From the NCBI GenBank assembly GCA_963756895.1, contig CAVWPI010000008.1:558001-622000 (forward strand): a stretch of 64,000 bases of DNA. The letters are read 5' to 3'. The translations under genes and the position numbers were made by a program. The notes under the pieces were generated by a model, which saw nothing but the letters and a program-made list of their open reading frames with translations, did no database searches and had not been told where the DNA came from. Source of the DNA: DASUAS01 sp963756895. GTDB taxonomy: Bacteria; Actinomycetota; Acidimicrobiia; IMCC26256; DASPTH01. Shown here in pieces: positions 26,403 through 36,528 of this stretch (position 1 is its first letter; every line of letters starts with the position of its first letter).

Positions 26403-26597
26403 ATGAACCTCTTCGTGTTGCGCACGTGGCTGGAAGCAAAGTTCGCGAAGGACGAGCGTGGTGCGTCGATGGTGGAGTACATCCTCCTCGTCGCCCTGAT
26501 CGCCCTCGCCGTGATCGCGGCCGTGGTCTTCCTCAAGGACCAGGTCAACGGCAAGTTCAACGACGCCGGTTCGAAGCTCTCGAGCTCCGGTAGCTGA
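26403..26597 (+). CDS. flp: Flp/Fap-type IVb pilin
   Basis: A 64-residue prepilin. A short basic/acidic leader ends in DERG, cleavage before ASMVEY leaves Glu at +5, and the hydrophobic helix ILLVALIALAVIAAVVF follows. It would form the thin Tad/Flp pilus after processing by a TadV-type peptidase; no tad assembly genes lie in this window. Shine-Dalgarno GAAAGG, about 10 nt from the ATG at 26403. It has its own terminator and a structured leader, so it is expressed alone. Confidence 0.93.
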   Translation: MNLFVLRTWLEAKFAKDERGASMVEYILLVALIALAVIAAVVFLKDQVNGKFNDAGSKLSSSGS

Positions 26598-26619
26598 ACC
26601 GACGCAACTGCGAGTCTCG

Positions 26620-26650
26620 AAGGGCCCCGTCTCCGGACGGGGCCCTTCTT
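26620..26650 (+). terminator. Intrinsic terminator after flp
   Basis: AAGGGCCCCGTC / GACGGGGCCCTT, a perfect 12-bp stem with loop TCCG followed by CTT, 22 bp after the pilin stop. Confidence 0.9.
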
Positions 26651-26695
26651 CGCGTTCCCGTCAGCGCCCGACAGGGCAGCCGGTAGCCTGCACCG

Positions 26696-27166
26696 ATGGC
26701 AACGCCACAGCTGTCGCAGCAGGCCTACGACCGGCTCCAGGAGGAGCTCGCCGAGCGTTCGGGCCCGCGCCGCAAGGAGATCTCGGCCTGGATCGAGCGC
26801 GCCCGGGAGCACGGCGACATCCGTGAGAACGCCGACTACGACGCGGCCAAGAACGAGCAGGGTCACAACGAGGCGCGCGTCCGCCAGCTCGAGGAGATCC
26901 TGCGCACCGCCGAGGTGGTCGCGGGCCAGTCGGGTGAGGTCGTGGCCCCCGGCACCATCGTCGAGGTGAAGATGGAAGGTGACGACGACACCACCTCCTA
27001 CCTGGTCGGCTCCATCGAGGAGCGCAGCGAGGAGTTCGAGGTGCTGTCCACGTCGTCGCCGTTGGGGCAGGCGCTGCTCGAGCACCGCCCGGGCGAGACC
27101 GTGAGCTACGAAGGGCCGCGCCGCGCGTTCGCGGTCGAGATCGTGAGCGTCCGGTCCGCCGTATAG
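26696..27166 (+). CDS. greA: Transcription elongation factor GreA
   Basis: A 156-residue protein: N-terminal coiled coil (LSQQAYDRLQEELAERSGPR, ERAREHGDIRENADYDAAKN with the acidic DxxE-type tip) and the C-terminal FKBP-like domain with the IGS-type region SPLGQALLEHRPGETVSYEG. It stimulates transcript cleavage in backtracked RNA polymerase. Intact; ATG at 26696, 18 bp before the next gene. Confidence 0.95.
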   Translation: MATPQLSQQAYDRLQEELAERSGPRRKEISAWIERAREHGDIRENADYDAAKNEQGHNEARVRQLEEILRTAEVVAGQSGEVVAPGTIVEVKMEGDDDTTSYLVGSIEERSEEFEVLSTSSPLGQALLEHRPGETVSYEGPRRAFAVEIVSVRSAV

Positions 27167-27184
27167 CCGAGCCGATCGTCGGCC

Positions 27185-27850
27185 GTGAACCTCGTCGGGC
27201 ATGTCGCCGTTGCGCTCGACCCTGACGCGGCGCCCCCGTCGACCGACTTCCTGGTCGGCTGCATGCTGCCCGACCTGGCCGCCATCGCCCGCGTGCGCGT
27301 GGCGCGGCCCGAGGGTGCCCTCGGCGACGGCGTCGCCTTCCACCACGCGTGCGACGCCGTGTTCCACGAGTCGGAGTGGTTCCGGACCTCGAACCGGGCA
27401 CTCCGTGACGCGCTGGTCGACGCCGGCATCGACTCCGGTCCGGCACGCGCCTGCTCGCACGCGGGCGTCGAGATGCTCCTCGACGGTCGGCTCGTCACCG
27501 ACGCGACCGTCGACACCCACGCGCGTGTCGTGCTCCAGGCGGTGCGCACCGGAGCACCCGCACTCGGGAACCTTGCGCCGGTCGATGCGCGCGATGTGTG
27601 GATCGAGCGGCTGCAGATGATCGGGGGATCGCTCGACCCCTCGCGCTACCAGGACGCGCGGTTCGTCGCCGAGCGGCTGCACCGCATGACGAACGGCCGT
27701 CGTCGCATCGAGCTCCCCGCGGCGCAGGTCGACGCGGTCGAGGCCGCGCTGCGCGACTTCCAACCCGGCATCGCCGAGGCCGCGCCCGACGTCGTGGCCT
27801 CGGTCAGGCGGACGGTGTCGGCGGACCCCATCCTCCGCCACCAGGGGTGA
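27185..27850 (+). CDS. Hypothetical protein (weakly ACP-phosphodiesterase-like)
   Basis: An intact 221-residue protein starting with GTG. NLVGHVAVAL and DFLVGCMLPDLAAIARVRVA recall the N-terminus of AcpH-type proteins, and HHACDAVFHESEWFR contains paired His residues that could bind metal; the similarity is too weak for a firm call. It follows greA by 18 bp and may be co-transcribed. Its 3' end overlaps the convergent hydantoinase gene by 47 bp. Confidence 0.6.
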   Translation: MNLVGHVAVALDPDAAPPSTDFLVGCMLPDLAAIARVRVARPEGALGDGVAFHHACDAVFHESEWFRTSNRALRDALVDAGIDSGPARACSHAGVEMLLDGRLVTDATVDTHARVVLQAVRTGAPALGNLAPVDARDVWIERLQMIGGSLDPSRYQDARFVAERLHRMTNGRRRIELPAAQVDAVEAALRDFQPGIAEAAPDVVASVRRTVSADPILRHQG

Positions 27851-29358
27851 GAAGGCGCAGCACGTCGCCGGGCGCGAGGTGCACGGTGCACTTGTCGGGC
27901 AGCCGGCGCGCGCGCGACTCGTCACCACGCGGAAGCAACCAGTTCTCCCCCACCGCGCCCGGCCCGCCGCCTGCGAGACCGGGCGGCGGCGTCATCCGGC
28001 GCTCGGTGATCAGCGACACCTCGGTGGGTGCGAGGGCCTCGAGCTCGCGCCAGATCCCGTCGCCGCCCGCATGCGTGCCGGCACCGCCGCTGCCGCGCCG
28101 CAGTCCGTAGCGGCGCACCCGCAACGGCAGCGCGCGCTCGAGCGCCTCCACCGGCGTGTCGAGGGTGTTGGTCATCGCGGTGTGGACGCCACTCATGCCG
28201 TCGGCCCACGGCCGCCCGCCCTGGCCCCCACCGACGGTCTCGTAGTGCACCCAGGGGGCGGGGTCGCTCCCACCCAGCAGCACGTTGTTCATCGTCCCCT
28301 GACCGGCAGCGCCGACGCGCTCGGGGCGGGCCTGCGCGAGGGCGGCGAGGCACACGTCGGCGACCCGCTGGCTCACCTCCACGTTGCCCGCGCCCACCGC
28401 GACCGGCGGCACCGCGGCCACGACCGTGCCCGCCGGCGCGACCACGTGGACCGGGCGCATCGTCCCGCCGTTGGCGGGCAGCGTCGGGTCGCTGACGGCC
28501 CGGATCGCGAACGCCACCGCGCTCACCGTCACCGCTTCGACGGCATTGACGTTGCCCGGCCGTTGCTCGTCGGTCCCGGTGAAGTCGAAGGTGATCGCCT
28601 CGCCGTCGATGCGCACCTCGACGACGACGCGCTGTCGGCGTCTGCTGCTCGGGGCGGGGCCCGGCCGAGTCGAGCACATCGGCCGCGGCGAAGTGGCCGT
28701 CGGGAAAGTCAGCGAGCGCGGCGCGCATCCGCCGTTCGCCGTAGTCGAGGATCTCGGCGAACGAGTCGGCGGACGCGGCGGCGCCGCCCAGCGTGTGCAC
28801 GAGCTCGGCCAGCCGGCGGACGCCGAGGGCGTTGGCGCCGCGTTGGGCATCGAGGTCACCCCGCCGCTCGTCGGGAGTGCGCGACGACGCCACGATGCGC
28901 GCCAGGGACCGATCGTCGACGGGCGTGGGCGGGAGTCGCACTCCTTCCTCGTCGATGGTCAACGCGTCGGGTGGCATCGAGCCGGGTGCGGTGCCGCCGA
29001 CGTCGGCGTGGTGGGCGCGGTTGGCGACCCAACCCACGAGCGTGCCGTCGACGAGCACCGGGGCCACCATCGTCAGGTCGTTGAGGTGCGTGCCGCCGGC
29101 GAACGGGTCGTTGAGCATCAGCTCGGCCCGCAGTCCGGTGGCGATCGCAGCCGCCACCGATGCGGGCATGGAACCGAGGTGCACGGGGATGTGCTCGGCC
29201 TGCGCGAGCAGCTCACCGGTCGCGGTGAACAGCGCCGCCGAGCAGTCCGCGCGCTCCTTGATGTTGGGGCTCGACGCGGCGCGGCGGAGCACCGCGCCCA
29301 TCTCATCGGCCACCGATGCCAGGCGTGAACCCAGGATCTGGAGCTCGGCCGCGTTCAC
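27804..29358 (-). CDS. hyuB: Hydantoinase B / oxoprolinase beta-type subunit (one apparent frameshift)
   Basis: The N-terminal part has ELQILGSRLASVADEMGAVL and MLNDPFAGGTHLNDLTMVAP (HyuB signature). The C-terminal part has DFTGTDEQRPGNVNAVEAVT, AAGQGTMNNVLLGGSDPAPW and a Gly-rich GGGQGGRPWADGMSG. The break near 28640 is in a GCGCG run: adding one CG reads TARVVVEVRIDG. About 518 residues. With HyuA it would perform ATP-dependent hydrolysis of hydantoin/oxoproline-type rings or acetone-carboxylase-like chemistry; substrate unassigned. The GTG at 29358 overlaps the hyuA stop (GTGA). Confidence 0.85.
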
Positions 29359-31131
29359 GTGCGGGCCACGATCAGCGCGCCCGCCGGCCCGGGAGTGGCC
29401 GCCCAGCCCTCGGGCACCCACAGCGTGCAGTCGGGCTCGGCGACGACCGCGGGACCCTGCGCCGGACCACGCGTGGACTCCGGGAGGTCGGTGACGGTGA
29501 GCGGCGCCGCGAGCGAGACGCGTGCTCGCAGCGCGACGACCTCGACGTCGACATCAGGACGCGCGTACCCGTTGCGACGCGCGTGCACGGCGGGGAACTC
29601 GTCGACGTCGGTCACCAGGATCTCGTGGCTCTGGCCCGCGTACCGGCAGTCGAGCCATTCGTCCACGTCACCCCCGGGCACGAGCGAGGCGGCACGCGCG
29701 GCCAATGCGGAGCGCGCTTCGTCGAGGCCGGCGCGGGACGCAGGAGTCGGCCACGACTCGACGATCTCTCGCTGCTCCGGTGCGCAGAGGATGCCGAGTG
29801 CGGAGAACACACCGGCGCGGGGCGGCACCACCACGGTTCCGATGCCCAGCGCGTCGGCGACCGCGCAGGCGTGCAGTGGTCCGGCACCGCCGAACGCCAG
29901 CAGCGCGACGGCACGAGGATCGACGCCGTACTCGACCGTCACCACCCGCACCGCGCGCGCCATCGCGGCGTCGACGACGGCGACCACCCCTTCGGCGGTC
30001 ACGCCGGCACGGGCGAGCGCGGCGCGAGCGGCGGCGACGTCGAGTCGCCCGAGGCCGGGGAGCTCCGCGCCCGCCGGGATGCGGCCCAGCACCAGGTCGG
30101 CGTCGGTGACGGTCGCCGCGGTGCCACCGCGTCCGTAGCAGGCGGGTCCCGGTTCGGCGCCGGCACTCTCGGGTCCGACTGCGAGGGCACCGCCCGGATC
30201 CAGGCGCGCCACCGAACCGCCACCGGCCCCGATGGTGTGGATCGCCAACGACGGCAGCCGCACGGGGAGGCCGGCGACGTGCCTCGTGGTCGTGGGTGCC
30301 GGAACGCGGTCCTGCACCAGGCACACGTCGGTGCTGGTGCCGCCCATGTCGAACGCGACCGCGTCGGCGAAACCGCACGCGCTCGGCGATCGCGGCCGCG
30401 GCGCGCACGCCACCGGCCGGGCCCGACAACAACAGCCGCGCCGGGTGGGCGGCGGCCTCGGTGAGCTCCACCAATCCACCGGCGGAGGTCATGACCAGCA
30501 CGTCGTCGGCGACCGGACCGAGGCTGCCGAGGTACGGCGCGCACACCGCGCGGAGCGACGCGTCGGCGATCGTGGTGACGAGCCGCTCGTACTCGCGGAA
30601 CTCGGGCGACACCTCGTGCGAGCACACGACCTCGTGACCGCGCCCGTGGAGCACGCCGGCCACCGCGTGTTCGTGGCTGGGGTCGAGGTCGGCGTGGAGC
30701 AGGCACACCGCCACCGCGTCCACCGCGCCGACGTCGGGGACCGCGCCGTCGAACGGCTCGAGCTCGTGACCGTGGGCATCGAGCCGGCCGCCGACCTCGA
30801 ACCGCAACGGGCGCGGCACGAGCGGCGTCGGCCGGTCGACGTGGGCGTCGTAGAGCGACGGCCGGGCCTGCCGCGCGATCTCGATGACGTCGGCGAAGCC
30901 CCGGGTCGTCACCAGCGCGACGCGTCCGAGCCGGCGTTCGAGCAACGCGTTGGTCGCCACGGTGGTGCCGTGCGCGAGCACAGCCACCGAACGACCGGCG
31001 CGCACGAGGACGTCGCACGCGTCGAGCACCGCGCGCGACGGATCAGCCGGTGTCGACAGCAGCTTGCGGACCACGCCCTGCTCGGTGACGACGTCGGTGA
31101 ACGTGCCACCGGTGTCGACCCCCACTCGCAT
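29355..31131 (-). CDS. hyuA: Hydantoinase A / oxoprolinase alpha-type subunit (one apparent frameshift)
   Basis: The N-terminus RVGVDTGGTFTDVVTEQGVV is the actin-like ATPase phosphate-1 motif. After a break near 30375 the C-terminal half has DAVAFDMGGTSTDVCLV, AIHTIGAGGGSVARLDPGG and LLAFGGAGPLHACAVADALG. Adding one CG to the GCGCGTGC tract joins the halves. About 592 residues. It is upstream of hyuB with a 4-bp overlap, forming a two-gene operon. The substrate cannot be fixed from sequence. Confidence 0.87.
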
Positions 31132-31152
31132 GGGCCGACGTTAGTGAGGAGC

Positions 31153-31656
31153 TCAGCCCACGCCGCTGGGTTCGAGGGCCTGGAGCAGGTAGCCACGGGC
31201 GCGCACGGTGCGGACCTCGAGGCCGAGGGTGGAGATGCGCCGGCGGAGGCGGAGCATGTGCACGTCGAGTGCGTTGCGGGTGGGGCTCCCACCCGGCCAC
31301 GCCCGCCGCACCAGCGTGTCGCGCCCGACCACCGCGTTGAACCGGTCGATCAGCGCCGCGGCGAGGGCCCGCTCGACCGGCGACAGGGTGACCCAGCGCC
31401 CGCGGTAGCGCAGGAGTCCGTCGTCGTCGACGGTGGGTGCGACGGCGGTGTGCCCCGCCCGCGAGGCGAGGGTCGACACGCGGACGCGGAGGTCGTCCTC
31501 GGCCGCGGGGAGGCGGATCCAGTCCTCGAGCGGATCCACCGGCTCGGGGGCGGAGAGATCCTCGCCCACCAGGAGGAGTCGGGGGGCGCCCGCGGCTCGC
31601 AGCCGCTCCAGCCGCTCGTTTTCTTCGGGCCATCGCACCAGGACGACGTCGGTCAT
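31153..31656 (-). CDS. Winged-helix regulator (OmpR/PhoB DNA-binding domain, degenerate receiver)
   Basis: A 167-residue protein. The C-terminal ~95 residues form an OmpR-type winged helix (LSPVERALAAALIDRFNAVV, RNALDVHMLRLRRRISTLGL, VRTVRARGYLL). The N-terminal ~70 residues look like a shortened receiver (VVLVRWPEENERLERLRAAG) without the acidic pocket or phosphoacceptor Asp, so control is probably not by phosphorylation. Lies 21 bp upstream of hyuA on the same strand and may regulate it. Intact. Confidence 0.78.
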   Translation of the reverse strand: MTDVVLVRWPEENERLERLRAAGAPRLLLVGEDLSAPEPVDPLEDWIRLPAAEDDLRVRVSTLASRAGHTAVAPTVDDDGLLRYRGRWVTLSPVERALAAALIDRFNAVVGRDTLVRRAWPGGSPTRNALDVHMLRLRRRISTLGLEVRTVRARGYLLQALEPSGVG

Positions 31657-31805
31657 CTGCGCACCGTACGGAGGGTTCGTTACGGATCGGTTACGCCGCA
31701 GTGAATGCCGGCTTGCTTGATGACCGTAGCCGCCATCCGCCTCACTCTGACGAATTTCTTACATAGGAAGCATCACGAACTGTTCGGTACACTTCCGGTA
31801 TCGGG

Positions 31806-31850
31806 ATCAGCGGTATGGAGATCGGCGGTATGGAGATCGGCGGTCGACCG
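31806..31850. repeat. Three 15-bp direct repeats before marR
   Basis: atcagcggtatggag, atcggcggtatggag and atcggcggtcgaccg follow each other exactly. A separate 11-bp palindrome cgaactgttcg lies about 25 bp upstream. Either could be an operator for the MarR protein; the repeat also spans possible start codons. Confidence 0.7.
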
Positions 31851-31854
31851 CGAC

Positions 31855-32277
31855 GTGCTCACCCTCGCCCGCCTGGCCCGCCTGCTCGAGCGGGCCTGCA
31901 CCGATCTCGACCCGCCCGTGACCCTGGCCCAGTACCGGCTCCTGGCGATGATCGGCGACGGCGCCCACCGGGCCAGCCAGATCGCCGGCCGCCTCGCGCT
32001 CACCAAGCCCACGATCTCCGCCACCGTCGACACCCTCGTCGAGCGCGGGCTGGTGACGCGCGCGGCCGCCGACGACGACCGCCGGGCGCTGCGGTTGCAG
32101 CTCACCAACGAGGGTGCTGCCGCGCTCGCCGTCGCCGAAGGCGCGATGCGGGTGCGGCTCGGTGACGTGCTGGCCCGGGTCGACGACCCCGGTGCCGTCG
32201 CGGATGCGCTCGCCGCGCTCAACGACGCGCTCGACGAACGGCGAGAGGAGCGTCGCGCCGCGAGGGAGGGCGCATGA
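31855..32277 (+). CDS. MarR-family transcriptional regulator
   Basis: Winged-helix MarR protein: LTLARLARLLERACTDLDPP, QYRLLAMIGDGAHRASQIAG, LALTKPTISATVDTLVERGL (recognition helix) and DDDRRALRLQLTNEG (wing). About 140 residues from the GTG at 31855; the start is uncertain because two upstream ATGs in the direct repeats are in another frame. Its stop overlaps the ABC exporter start by 4 bp (ATGA), the classical arrangement of a repressor of a drug exporter. Confidence 0.85.
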   Translation: MLTLARLARLLERACTDLDPPVTLAQYRLLAMIGDGAHRASQIAGRLALTKPTISATVDTLVERGLVTRAAADDDRRALRLQLTNEGAAALAVAEGAMRVRLGDVLARVDDPGAVADALAALNDALDERREERRAAREGA

Positions 32278-35200
32278 CGGAACGGGTGACGACGAGCTGG
32301 CTCCGCCGGCTGTGGCCCTTCCTCGCCCGCCACCGGCGGAAGGTCTACGCCGCGTTCGGCGTGTCGCTGGGCACGACGCTCATCACCGCGTCCATCCCGC
32401 TCATCGAGCGCGCGGTGGTCGACAACGTGATCGTCACCGACCAGCAGGCGCTCTGGCCGCTGCTCGCGCTCCTCGTCGGGCTCGGGGCGGTGAACTTCGT
32501 CCTCTCGTACATCCGGCGCCTGACCGGCGGTCGGTTCGCGTTCGACGTGCAGCACGACCTGCGCACCACGATCTTCGAACGGGTGCAACGCCTCGACTTC
32601 GCGCACCACGACCAGCTCCCCACCGGCCAGATCGTGTCGCGCGCGAAGCTCCGACCTCGGCCTGATCCAGGTGTTGCTGAGCTTCCTTCCGCTCGCGACC
32701 GGCAACGTCGTGCTCCTGGTGCTCTCGCTGGTGATCATGCTCTTCCTCTCACCGCTGCTCACGCTCGTGGTGCTGGCGATCGTGCCCGCGCTCCTGTTCG
32801 TGTCGCTGCGCCTGCGGCGGGTGATGTTCCCCGCGCAATGGGACGCGCTCGCAGCGCGCCGGCGAGGTCGCGGGCGTGGTCGACGAAGCGGTGAGCGGCG
32901 TGCGCGTGGTGAAGGGCTTCGGTCAGGAGGACCGCGAGCTGGCGAGCCTCACCGAGACGTCCGAAGGGTTGTACCGCTCCCGGGTGCGCACCGTCCGCCT
33001 GCAGGCCCGCTACCAGTCGGCGCTGCAGGCGATTCCCGCGCTGGGGCAGGTGGCGGTGCTCGCACTGGGCGGCTGGCTCGCCATCCAGGGCGACATCAGC
33101 ATCGGCACCTTCCTCGCCTTCTCCACCTACCTCGTGCAGTTGCTGGCGCCGGTCCGCATGTTCGCGGGGATGGTGGCCGTCGCCGAACAGGCGCGCGCCG
33201 GCACGGACCGGATCTTCGAGCTGATCGACTCCAACCCCCTCGTCACCGAACTGCCGGACGCGCCCGATCTCGTGGCCAGCGCGGGCGAGGTGACCTTCGA
33301 CCACGTGACCTACGGCTACCTGCGGTCGGAGCCGGTGCTGCGCGACTTCTCCCTGCGCGTCGCCCCCGGTGAGACCGTGGCCCTCGTCGGCGCGTCGGGC
33401 TCGGGGAAGTCGACCGTGAGCCTCCTGCTCCCCCGCTTCTACGACGTCCAGGACGGCGCCATCCGCATCGACGGAGTCGACGTGCGCGACGTCACGCTCG
33501 ATTCGGTGAGGAACGAGATCGGCATCGTCTTCGAGGACGCGTTCCTGTTCTCCGACACCGTGCGGGCGAACATCGCGTACGGCCGTCCCGACGCGACCGA
33601 CGCCGAGGTCGAGCAAGCTGCGCGCACGGCCGGTGCGCATCAGTTCGTCACCGAGCTCCCCGACGGCTATGCCACCGTCGTCGGCGAACGCGGGCTCACG
33701 CTCTCGGGTGGGCAGCGCCAACGGATCTCCATCGCGCGCGCGGTGCTGACCGATCCTCGCGTGCTGATCCTGGACGACGCGACGTCGTCGGTCGACACCC
33801 GTACCGAGGCGCAGATCCACGCCACGTTGCGCGAGCTGATGGTCGACCGCACCACGGTGCTGATCGCGCACCGCCGTTCGACGCTGCGCCTCGCCGACCG
33901 CATCGTGCTCGTGGCCGACGGCCAAGCCGCCGAGAGCGGCACGCACGAGGAGCTGCTGGCGTCGTCGCCGCGGTACCGGACGTTGCTGCACGGTCCCGGT
34001 GACGACCTCGACGACGACGAGATGATCGACGACGCCCTGGTGGGCGACGGGCTGGGCGACGGGCTGGTCGCCGCCGACCTCACCGTCGAGGGTGTCGACG
34101 GGGTCACGGCCGCGCTCTGGGATCGCAGCGACGAGGCCGAGGCGGTCCGGGCATTCGTCGCACCCGCCGGACCCGCGGTCGCGCGCGGAGGGTTCGGCGG
34201 CAGCGGCGCGTCGACGCGGAGCGTCGGCGGCGGTCTCGCGCTCGCACCCACCCCCGAGCTCCTCGAAGCGGTCGACGCCCTGCCTCCCGCCGACGACGAC
34301 CCCGAGGTCGACGTCGCGGCCGAAGCCGCGGCGAGTGAGGGCTTCCGGCTCCGCTCGTTCCTCCGCCCCTACCGACGCCCGCTGCTGGTCGGCTTCGCGT
34401 TGATCATCGTCGACACCCTGCTCACGCTGACGGGCCCGTTCCTCGTGCAGCAGGGCCTCAACGAGGGGGTGCAGCACCACGCAACCGACGCGCTCTGGGC
34501 CGCGTCGGCGCTGTTCCTCGGCACCACGCTGATCGACTGGGCTGTCACGTGGACCTACACGCGGTACACCGGCCGCACCGCCGAACGGTTGCTGTTCGCG
34601 CTGCGCATCCGGATCTTCGCCCACCTGCAACGGCTCGCGCTCGACTACTACGACCGCGAGCTGTCAGGCCGGATCATGACCCGCATGACCACCGACGTCG
34701 ACGCGTTCGCGCAGTTGCTCCAGACCGGGCTCATCACCGCGCTCGTCAACATCATGAGCTTCGTCGGCGTGCTGGTCGTGCTCAGCCTCATCAGCTGGCC
34801 GCTCACGCTCGGCGTGCTCGTGCTCGTCCCGCCGCTCGTGCTGGCGACGATCTGGTTCGGACGCCGATCGGCCAAGGCGTACGCGCACGCACGGGAGACC
34901 ATCTCCACCGTGAACGCCGAGTTCCAGGAGAGCATCTCCGGCGTCCGGGAGGCGCAGGCGTACGTGCAGGAGGAGCGCGCCGTCGACTCGTTCCGCACGA
35001 CCGCGCGCCGCTACCTCGACGCCCGCATCCGCACCCAGGTGCTGCAGGCGATCTACTTCCCCTTCATCCTCTTCCTCGCGGTGTGCGGCGACGCCATCGT
35101 GCTCGGGCTCGGCAGCGTGCTCGTGCACGACGGCACCATCGCCGCCGGTACCGTCATCGCGTTCCTCCTCTACCTCGACCAGTTCTTCGCACCGGTGCAG

Positions 35201-36067
35201 CAGCTCTCGCAGGTCTTCGACCAGTGGCAGCAGGCGGTGGCATCGATGACCAAGATCAACGAGCTGATGCAGACGCCGGTCGCCACGCCCGACGCCGCGC
35301 AGCCCGTCGTGCCCACGGAGCTGCGCGGCGACGTGCGCTTCGACAGCGTGCGGTTCTCGTACCCCGCGACCGGCCGGGAGACGTTGCACGGCATCGACCT
35401 CCACGTCGCCGCGGGTGAGACGGTGGCGCTCGTGGGCGAGACCGGCGCCGGCAAGTCGACGCTGGTGAAGCTGGTGGCGCGCTTCTACGACACCGACTCC
35501 GGCGACGTCCTCATCGACGGCGTCCCCGTGCGCGACCTCGACCTGCGCGCGTACCGCCGCCGGCTCGGTTACGTGCCCCAGGAGGCGTTCCTGTTCTCGG
35601 GCACGGTGCGCGACAACATCGCGTACGGCCGTCCCGACGCCACCGACGCCGAGGTCGAGCGCGCGGCACGGGCAGTGGGAGCGCACGACTTCATCGCCGG
35701 GCTCGGCGGCGGGTACCTCCACCCGGTGACCGAACGGGGCCGGTCGATGTCCGCCGGCGAACGCCAGCTCCTGTGCCTGGCCCGGGCGCTGCTCGTCGAC
35801 CCTGCGATCCTGCTGCTCGACGAGGCCACCGCCAACCTCGACCTGAGCACCGAGGCCCGCGTGCAGCTGGCGATGGGCGTCATCTCACGCAACCGCACCA
35901 CGCTGCTGATCGCACATCGGTTGCAGACCGCGCGCACCGCCGACCGGATCGTCGTGATCGACGACGGCCGGGTCGTCGAGACCGGCACGCACGACGCGCT
36001 GGTCGAGCTCGACGGCAGCTACGCAGAGCTCTGGAACCGCAACCTCGACGCCTCGATCTCCGCGTAG
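32274..36067 (+). CDS. Fused full-length ABC exporter, TMD1-NBD1-TMD2-NBD2 (two apparent frameshifts)
   Basis: One chain of about 1264 residues holding two exporter halves. NBD1: Walker A GASGSGKST, signature LSGGQRQRIS, Walker B VLILDDATS, H-loop IAHRRST. NBD2: GETGAGKST, signature MSAGERQ, ILLLDEATANLD, IAHRLQT. NBD1 has Asp in place of the catalytic Glu after Walker B, so one ATP site is probably degenerate, as in heterodimeric drug exporters. An acidic linker joins the halves (near 34000-34330). Breaks near 32647 and 32858 are in GC-rich tracts. Coupled to marR, so a multidrug or lipid export role is likely; substrate unknown. Confidence 0.88.
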
Positions 36068-36528
36068 GCCGCGTCGCGGCCCTCGTACCCGGCGGTCCTC
36101 GAGTTCTTCTCGGGCTCGAGCATCTTGTAGACGTCGAAGAAGTGCTCGATCTCGTCGAGCAACCGCTTCGGGAAGTCGGCGATGTCGCTGACCGCGTCGT
36201 AGTTCGGGTCATGCGACGGGACGCACAGGATCTTGGCGTCGGGCCCCTTCTCGTCCTCCATCCAGAACACGCCCACCGCCCGCACCTCCACCCAGCACCC
36301 GGGGAACGTCGGGTCCTCGAGCAACACGAGCACGTCGAGGGGATCGCCGTCGAGCGCGAGGGTGTCGGGGACGAAGCCGTAGTCGGACGGGTACACCGTG
36401 GCCGAGAAGAGGCGGCGGTCGAGCCGGATCACGTGCTGTTCGTGGTCGTACTCGTACTTGTTGCGGCTACCGCGCGGGATCTCGATGACGACGTCGAACG
36501 GCGTACCCGGGGTCAACGCGGGGGTCAT
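36019..36528 (-). CDS. ppa: Inorganic pyrophosphatase
   Basis: An intact 169-residue family I pyrophosphatase: DVVIEIPRGSRNKYEYD, YPSDYGFVPDTLALDGDPLD (catalytic Asp cluster), VLVLLEDPTFPGC and EIEHFFDVYKMLEPEK. It hydrolyses PPi to drive biosynthesis. The ATG at 36528 overlaps the MFS stop (ATGA). Its 3' end overlaps the convergent ABC exporter gene by 49 bp. Confidence 0.96.
   Translation of the reverse strand: MTPALTPGTPFDVVIEIPRGSRNKYEYDHEQHVIRLDRRLFSATVYPSDYGFVPDTLALDGDPLDVLVLLEDPTFPGCWVEVRAVGVFWMEDEKGPDAKILCVPSHDPNYDAVSDIADFPKRLLDEIEHFFDVYKMLEPEKNSRTAGYEGRDAAYAEIEASRLRFQSSA

Noticed and set aside
31721..31850. Extended N-terminus of MarR starting at 31705 or 31721
   Set aside because: The extra residues are unlike MarR proteins and include a repeat-coded AVWRSAVWRSAV segment; a GTG at 31855 fits the family better.
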